A DNA stretch of 64,000 nt from the NCBI RefSeq assembly GCF_013299175.1, contig NZ_JAAFKF010000004.1:1-64000 (forward strand). The letters run 5' to 3'. This document shows positions 59,561 to 64,000 of the stretch, one piece after another (positions within the stretch are counted from its first letter, which is position 1; every line of letters begins with the position of its first letter). Below the pieces are notes generated by a model, which had not been told where the DNA came from, made no database searches, and saw nothing but the letters and a program-made list of their open reading frames with translations. The stretch is from Sphaerotilus sp. GTDB taxonomy: Bacteria; Pseudomonadota; Gammaproteobacteria; Burkholderiales; Burkholderiaceae_C. Made by a program: the position numbers and the translations under genes.

Positions 59561-60615
59561 GCAGTTCGATCCAATCCACGGCGCTGGAACCCGATCCGTC
59601 GCTGGACGGCCCAGCCCCGACGCTGGCGCAGCGGATCGGCCGGGCGATTCCGGTCTACGGGCTGGTGGGGCTGACGGGGCTGCTGGCGCTGCTGTTCTCG
59701 GTGCTGCTGCCGGACACGTTCCCGACGCTGTTCAACCTGCGCGCCATCCTGTCGGACAAGTCGGTGATCGCGCTGCTGGCGCTGGCCGCGACCATCCCGA
59801 TGATCACCGGCAAGATCGACCTGACCGTGGGCTACGGCATCGTGCTGTGGCACATCCTGGCGATCAGCCTGCAGACGCGCATGGGGCTGCCCTGGCCGGC
59901 GGCCGTGCTGGTGGTGCTGGCGTGTGCGGCGCTGTGCGGGCTGCTCAACGGCTTGCTGGTCGAGCGGGTGCAGATCGATTCCTTCATCGCGACGCTGGGC
60001 ACCGGCACCGTGATCTACGCGCTGGCCATGTGGCACAGCGGCGGCCGGCAGGTGGTCGGCGAGCTGCCGGACGGCTTCGTGGCCATCGCCGGGGGCAGTT
60101 TCCTCGGCCTGCCGGTGGCGGCGTTCTACGTGCTGGTGGTCAGCGTCGCGCTGTGGCTCGTCACCGAGTTCACGCCGCTGGGCCGCGCGCTCTACGTCAT
60201 CGGCGCCAACCCCAAGGCGGCGCAGCTCAACGGCCTCTCGGTGCGCCGGCATGTGATGGGCGCGTTCATCGCGTCGGGCGTGCTGTCGGGGTTTGCGGGC
60301 GTGCTGCTGGCGTCGCGGCTGCAGATCGGCCAGGCCAGCGTCGGACTCGAATTCCTGCTGCCCGCCCTCGTCGGCGCCTTCCTCGGCTCGACCACGATCC
60401 GGCCGGGGCGCGTCAACGTCTGGGGCACGCTGGTCGGGGTCGCGATCCTGGCCATCGGCATCTCGGGCATCCAGCAGTTCGGCGGCGCGTTCTATGTCGA
60501 GCCGCTGTTCAACGGCATGACGCTGCTGGTGTCCATCGGCATCGCCGGCTGGGCGCAGCAGCGCCGCAACCGCGCCATCAAGCGCCGCATCGCCGAGCGG
60601 CAGCTTGCCACCTGA
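59557..60615 (+). CDS. Sugar ABC transporter permease (RbsC-like)
   Basis: GLLNGLLVERVQIDSFIATLGTGTVIYAL, GRALYVIGANPKAAQLNGLSVRRH. Confidence 0.93.
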   Translation: MSSSIQSTALEPDPSLDGPAPTLAQRIGRAIPVYGLVGLTGLLALLFSVLLPDTFPTLFNLRAILSDKSVIALLALAATIPMITGKIDLTVGYGIVLWHILAISLQTRMGLPWPAAVLVVLACAALCGLLNGLLVERVQIDSFIATLGTGTVIYALAMWHSGGRQVVGELPDGFVAIAGGSFLGLPVAAFYVLVVSVALWLVTEFTPLGRALYVIGANPKAAQLNGLSVRRHVMGAFIASGVLSGFAGVLLASRLQIGQASVGLEFLLPALVGAFLGSTTIRPGRVNVWGTLVGVAILAIGISGIQQFGGAFYVEPLFNGMTLLVSIGIAGWAQQRRNRAIKRRIAERQLAT

Positions 60616-60671
60616 TCGCTTGGCCCGTTTGACCGTTTGACCGTTCCCACCCACCCCAGAAGGAGACGACG

Positions 60672-61781
60672 ATGACCCCGATCCGCATGCACCTGGCCCT
60701 CGGCCTCGTTGCGCTGGCCTGCAGCAGCCTCACCGCGCCAGCCCACGCCGACGACTTCCTCGACGCCGCCAAGAAGAAGATCGCCACGGCGACGATGACC
60801 AAGGAAACCTGGGACGGCCCCACCACCGGCCCGAAAGCCGTTGCCAGCAAGACCCTCGTCTTCGTCGCCGCCGACATGAAGAACGGCGGCATCGTCGGCG
60901 TCTCCAAGGGCGTCGAGGAAGCGGGCAAGGCCATCGGCTGGAACGTCCGCGTGATCGACGGCCAAGGCTCGGTCAGCGGGCGCACCGCCGCGCTGAACCA
61001 GGCGCTGGCGCTCAAGCCGGCCGGCATCGTGGTCGGCGGTTTCGACACGACCGAGCAGAAGGTGGCGTTCGAGAACGCCTCCAAGTCCGGCATCCCGCTG
61101 GTCGGCTGGCACGCCGGCGACAAGCCCGGCCCGAACGAGAAGGCGGGCCTGTTCGCCAACGTCACCACCGTGACCGACGACGTGGCGGACATCGCGGCGT
61201 CGTGGGCGGTGGTCGATTCGGGCGGCAAGGCGGGCGTCGTGATCTTCACGGACTCGCAGTACGCGATCGCCGTCTACAAGGCGCGGGCGATGGAGGCCAT
61301 CATCAAGAAGTGCGGCGGCTGCACGGTGCTGAGCTTCGAGGACAGCCCGATCGCCGACAGCGCCACCCGGATGCCGCAGCTCACGACCTCGCTGCTGCAA
61401 CGCTTCGGCGACAAGTGGACCCACTCGCTGGCGATCAACGACCTGTACTTCGACTTCATGGGCCCGTCGCTGACAGCGGCCGGCAAGAAGGGCGACGGCA
61501 ACCCGAAGGCGGTCTCGGCCGGCGACGGCTCGGAAGCCGCCTACCAGCGCATCCGCACCAAGCGCTTCCAGGCCGGCACCGTGCCCGAGCCGCTGAACAT
61601 GCAGGGCTGGCAGATCGTGGACGAGATGAACCGGGCGTTCAACAAGGCGGCGTGGTCTGGCTACTCGCCCAAGGTGCATCTGGTCACGGCCGAGAACGTC
61701 GCCAAGGACGGCGGGCCGAAGAACGAGTTCGATCCGGACAACGGCTACCGGGACCAGTACAAGCGGATCTGGGGGAAGTAA
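60672..61781 (+). CDS. Sugar ABC transporter substrate-binding protein
   Basis: Signal peptide; VFVAADMKNGGIVGVSKGVEEAGKAIGWNVRVIDGQGSVSGRTAALNQALALKPAGIVVGG. Confidence 0.9.
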   Translation: MTPIRMHLALGLVALACSSLTAPAHADDFLDAAKKKIATATMTKETWDGPTTGPKAVASKTLVFVAADMKNGGIVGVSKGVEEAGKAIGWNVRVIDGQGSVSGRTAALNQALALKPAGIVVGGFDTTEQKVAFENASKSGIPLVGWHAGDKPGPNEKAGLFANVTTVTDDVADIAASWAVVDSGGKAGVVIFTDSQYAIAVYKARAMEAIIKKCGGCTVLSFEDSPIADSATRMPQLTTSLLQRFGDKWTHSLAINDLYFDFMGPSLTAAGKKGDGNPKAVSAGDGSEAAYQRIRTKRFQAGTVPEPLNMQGWQIVDEMNRAFNKAAWSGYSPKVHLVTAENVAKDGGPKNEFDPDNGYRDQYKRIWGK

Positions 61782-61794
61782 CGGCCAGGGCGGA

Positions 61795-62131
61795 TCAGAC
61801 TCCTGCCCGGCACACGCGCCGCTGTTGCGCAGCGTCACCTCGACCACGAGCGTGCCCTGCCGGCCTGTCCGCCCAGCCAGCCCTCGACGATCGCCGGCAC
61901 GCTGTCCTCCAGCCCGGCGCCGACCACCTTGCGCAGGCCGTGCGGACCATCGGAGACCACCATCGGCGCCAGCCCGAGGCGCTCGATGCCGTGCGTCTGC
62001 CACCAGCCATCGCCGGACAGCAGCAGGGCTTGCTCCTCGACCGACATCTGCGCGACGAGGGCGTCGGCCTGGGAGCGGAAGGCGGTCACCGGGGAGGTTC
62101 CCGAGGAGGTGGGTGGCATGGGGGCGGTCAT
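61795..62131 (-). pseudogene. Remnant of a GH3 beta-glucosidase
   Basis: N-terminal LVAQMSVEEQALLLSGDGWWQTHGIERLGLAPMVVSDGPHGLRKVVGAGLEDSVPA fused to late-domain-like AIVEGWLGGQAG, then (other frame) TLVVEVTLRNSGACAGQE. Confidence 0.65.
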
Positions 62132-62164
62132 GGCAGTTTCTTCAATGCAGAGGGCCGGCATCAT

Positions 62165-62671
62165 TCACCGCCATTCGTCGAAGGGCAAGACGGACCCGCT
62201 CAGCAATGCCTGCATCAGTTGCGCATGGTCCGCCTGGTGGTTCACGCTCAGTTCCAGCCCCAGCGCGTCGGACGTGTCCGCATAGCTGTACGAGCCGCCC
62301 GGGTAGTAGCCGACGTGGTACGGCAGCCCGACGCCGATGTCTGCCAGCGTCTGCTGGAACACCTTGCGGTCCCCCACCTGGACACAGAAGTGGAAGACCC
62401 CCGGACCACGGCGATCCAGGAAATACCGCCACGGACTCGGCCCCGGACCCGGCTGCATCAGCTCCAGCACGAAGCCGTCCAGGGGGTACTTCGCCACTTG
62501 GCAGTCCACGTAGTCGGCGGGTTGGCCGTGCGTGTAGTGGAGGATGCCGTCGGGAAAGATGACCTCGATGGCCGCCTCCGGCAAGCCGAGCACCCTGGCC
62601 CAGTTCGCATTGGCCTTGCGCACGTCATGGACGACGACGCAGATCTGGAAAATGGTGTTGCTGGAGGCCAT
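62165..62671 (-). CDS. VOC/glyoxalase-like family protein
   Basis: IFQICVVVHDVRKANANWARVLGLPEAAIEVIFPDG..., DRRGPGVFHFCVQVGD. Confidence 0.82.
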   Translation of the reverse strand: MASSNTIFQICVVVHDVRKANANWARVLGLPEAAIEVIFPDGILHYTHGQPADYVDCQVAKYPLDGFVLELMQPGPGPSPWRYFLDRRGPGVFHFCVQVGDRKVFQQTLADIGVGLPYHVGYYPGGSYSYADTSDALGLELSVNHQADHAQLMQALLSGSVLPFDEWR

Positions 62672-62672
62672 A

Positions 62673-63605
62673 TCAGAGGTCCGTGGTGAGGGAATGGAGA
62701 GGGTTGCCAAGGAACAGCAGCACATGGGCCAGCAAGACCTCCGGCGCTTCTTCGGCGATGTAGTGGCCGCAAGGCAAGGGGCCGCCGCGCACGTCGTCGG
62801 CCACGCGCTGCCACTCGCGCAGCGGCTCGAAGCAGCGATGCACCACGCCTTCCTCTCCCCACAGCGCCAGCAGCGGCATGGACAAGCGGCGGCCAGCGTC
62901 GCGGTCGGCGCGGTCGTGGTCAAGGTCGATGCCGGCAGCGGCGCGGTAGTCCTCGCACAGCCCGTGGGCGGCGCCCGGCTGGCGCAGGCCGTGTTCGTAG
63001 GCAGCCAGCGCACGCGGATCGAACGGCGCCAGCCCCGCGCTGCGCCGGCCCATCACGTCGCGCAGATAGGCCGCCGGATCGGCCTCGATCAGCCGTTCGG
63101 GCAGCGGCGCGGGCTGGATCAGGAAGAACCAGTGCCAGTAGGCGCGGGCGAAGGTGTCCGAGGTCTGTTCGTACATCGCCAGCGTCGGCGCGATGTCCAG
63201 CAGCACCAGCCGCCGCACCGCCTCGGGGTGGTCCATGCCCAGCCGGTGCGCCACCCGTGCGCCCCGGTCGTGGGCGAGCACGTCGAAGCGGTCGTGGCCC
63301 AGCGCCTGCATCAGCCGCAGCAGGTCGCGGGCCATCGTGCGCTTGCTGTAGTTGGCGTGGTCGGCGTCACCCGGCGGCTTCGACGACGCGCCGTAGCCAC
63401 GCAGGTCGGCCATCACCAGCGTGAAATGTGTGGCCAGCGTCGGCGCGACGCGGTGCCAGATCGCGTGGGTCTGCGGATGGCCGTGGAGCAGCAGCAGGGC
63501 CGGGCCCTGTCCGCCGAGGCAGGCATGGATCTGCACGCCATCGTCGGTGGGCAGCGACCGGGTCGCGAAACCCGGAAAGAGCGGTGTGGAAGGCATGCCG
63601 GTCAT
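62673..63605 (-). CDS. Alpha/beta hydrolase (haloacetate dehalogenase-like)
   Basis: ALLLLHGHPQTHAIWHRVAPTLA, VMADLRGYGASSKPP, DVLAHDRGARVAHRLGMDHPEAVRRLVLLDIAPT. Confidence 0.9.
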   Translation of the reverse strand: MTGMPSTPLFPGFATRSLPTDDGVQIHACLGGQGPALLLLHGHPQTHAIWHRVAPTLATHFTLVMADLRGYGASSKPPGDADHANYSKRTMARDLLRLMQALGHDRFDVLAHDRGARVAHRLGMDHPEAVRRLVLLDIAPTLAMYEQTSDTFARAYWHWFFLIQPAPLPERLIEADPAAYLRDVMGRRSAGLAPFDPRALAAYEHGLRQPGAAHGLCEDYRAAAGIDLDHDRADRDAGRRLSMPLLALWGEEGVVHRCFEPLREWQRVADDVRGGPLPCGHYIAEEAPEVLLAHVLLFLGNPLHSLTTDL

Positions 63606-63606
63606 T

Positions 63607-64000
63607 TCATGGTGCGGAGAAGGACAATGCCACGAAGTCCACGAACGCACGCACCCGCGCCGCCAGCCGGTGCCGCTGCGGATACACCGCGTAGACATCG
63701 GCGTCCGGCGTGAAGCACTGCGGCAGCACCTGCACCAGCCGCCCGTCCTTCAGGAAGCGGTCGATGTCCCACTCGGCGCGCATCAGGATGCCGTGGCCGT
63801 CCAGCGCCCAGTTCACCGCGATCTCGCCGTCGTTGGTCGTCAGCGTGCCGCGGGTCTTCACCGCCTCGGTGGTCACGGCCCCGCCCCGCCCGCTCGACAG
63901 CCGCCACAGCCCGTAGGCTTCCTCACCCTGGCGGATGCCGATGCAGTTGTGCTGCGTCAGGTCGTGGGGCACCTTGGGCGTGCCGTGGCGGGCGAGGTAG
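63607..64000 (-). CDS. LysR-type regulator, C-terminal substrate-binding part (runs off the window)
   Basis: MPHDLTQHNCIGIRQGEEAYGLWRL...TTNDGEIAVNWALDGHGILMRAEWDIDRFLKDGRLVQVLP...DVYAVYPQRHRLAARVRAFVDF. Confidence 0.82.
   Translation of the reverse strand, partial: YLARHGTPKVPHDLTQHNCIGIRQGEEAYGLWRLSSGRGGAVTTEAVKTRGTLTTNDGEIAVNWALDGHGILMRAEWDIDRFLKDGRLVQVLPQCFTPDADVYAVYPQRHRLAARVRAFVDFVALSFSAP

Overview
High-GC 64 kb chromosomal window, most likely from a Burkholderiales-type betaproteobacterium (inferred from protein character and gene content). It is mostly ordinary backbone with several accessory patches. (1) 1-8.7 kb: kup, split by a TnpB-only IS200/IS605-type element; ureG; a tRNA with CAT anticodon followed by a P4-type integrase, itself split by a second copy of the TnpB element; an IS630 element whose transposase lies in two frames across an A7 run; and a toxin-antitoxin pair. 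(2) 8.8-22 kb: glycosyltransferases and an unusual sugar-modification operon (C-methyltransferase, epimerases, DUF4910, nucleotidyltransferase, PIG-L deacetylase, SDR). (3) 22-27.4 kb: signalling genes. (4) 28-33 kb: MarR-regulated tripartite efflux. (5) 34.5-36.3 kb: an overlapping ATPase + PIN-domain pair, a candidate uncharacterised defence/toxin module. (6) 40.6-43.7 kb: an AT-richer patch with two genes separated by attC-like sites (integron-like cassettes without an integrase) and a diverged duplication of the nrdJ 3' end. (7) nrdJ with an in-frame 265-aa intein that has a non-canonical C-terminus (Gly-Gln/Cys) and a REP-like palindrome inside it. (8) 47.6-52.7 kb: sensor kinase and c-di-GMP proteins. 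(9) 53-61.8 kb: an idonate/gluconate-like sugar catabolism and ABC transport cluster with a perfect 22-bp palindromic operator. (10) A GH3 glucosidase remnant and miscellaneous genes to the right edge. All calls are by eye from sequence and the supplied ORFs; no database search was run.
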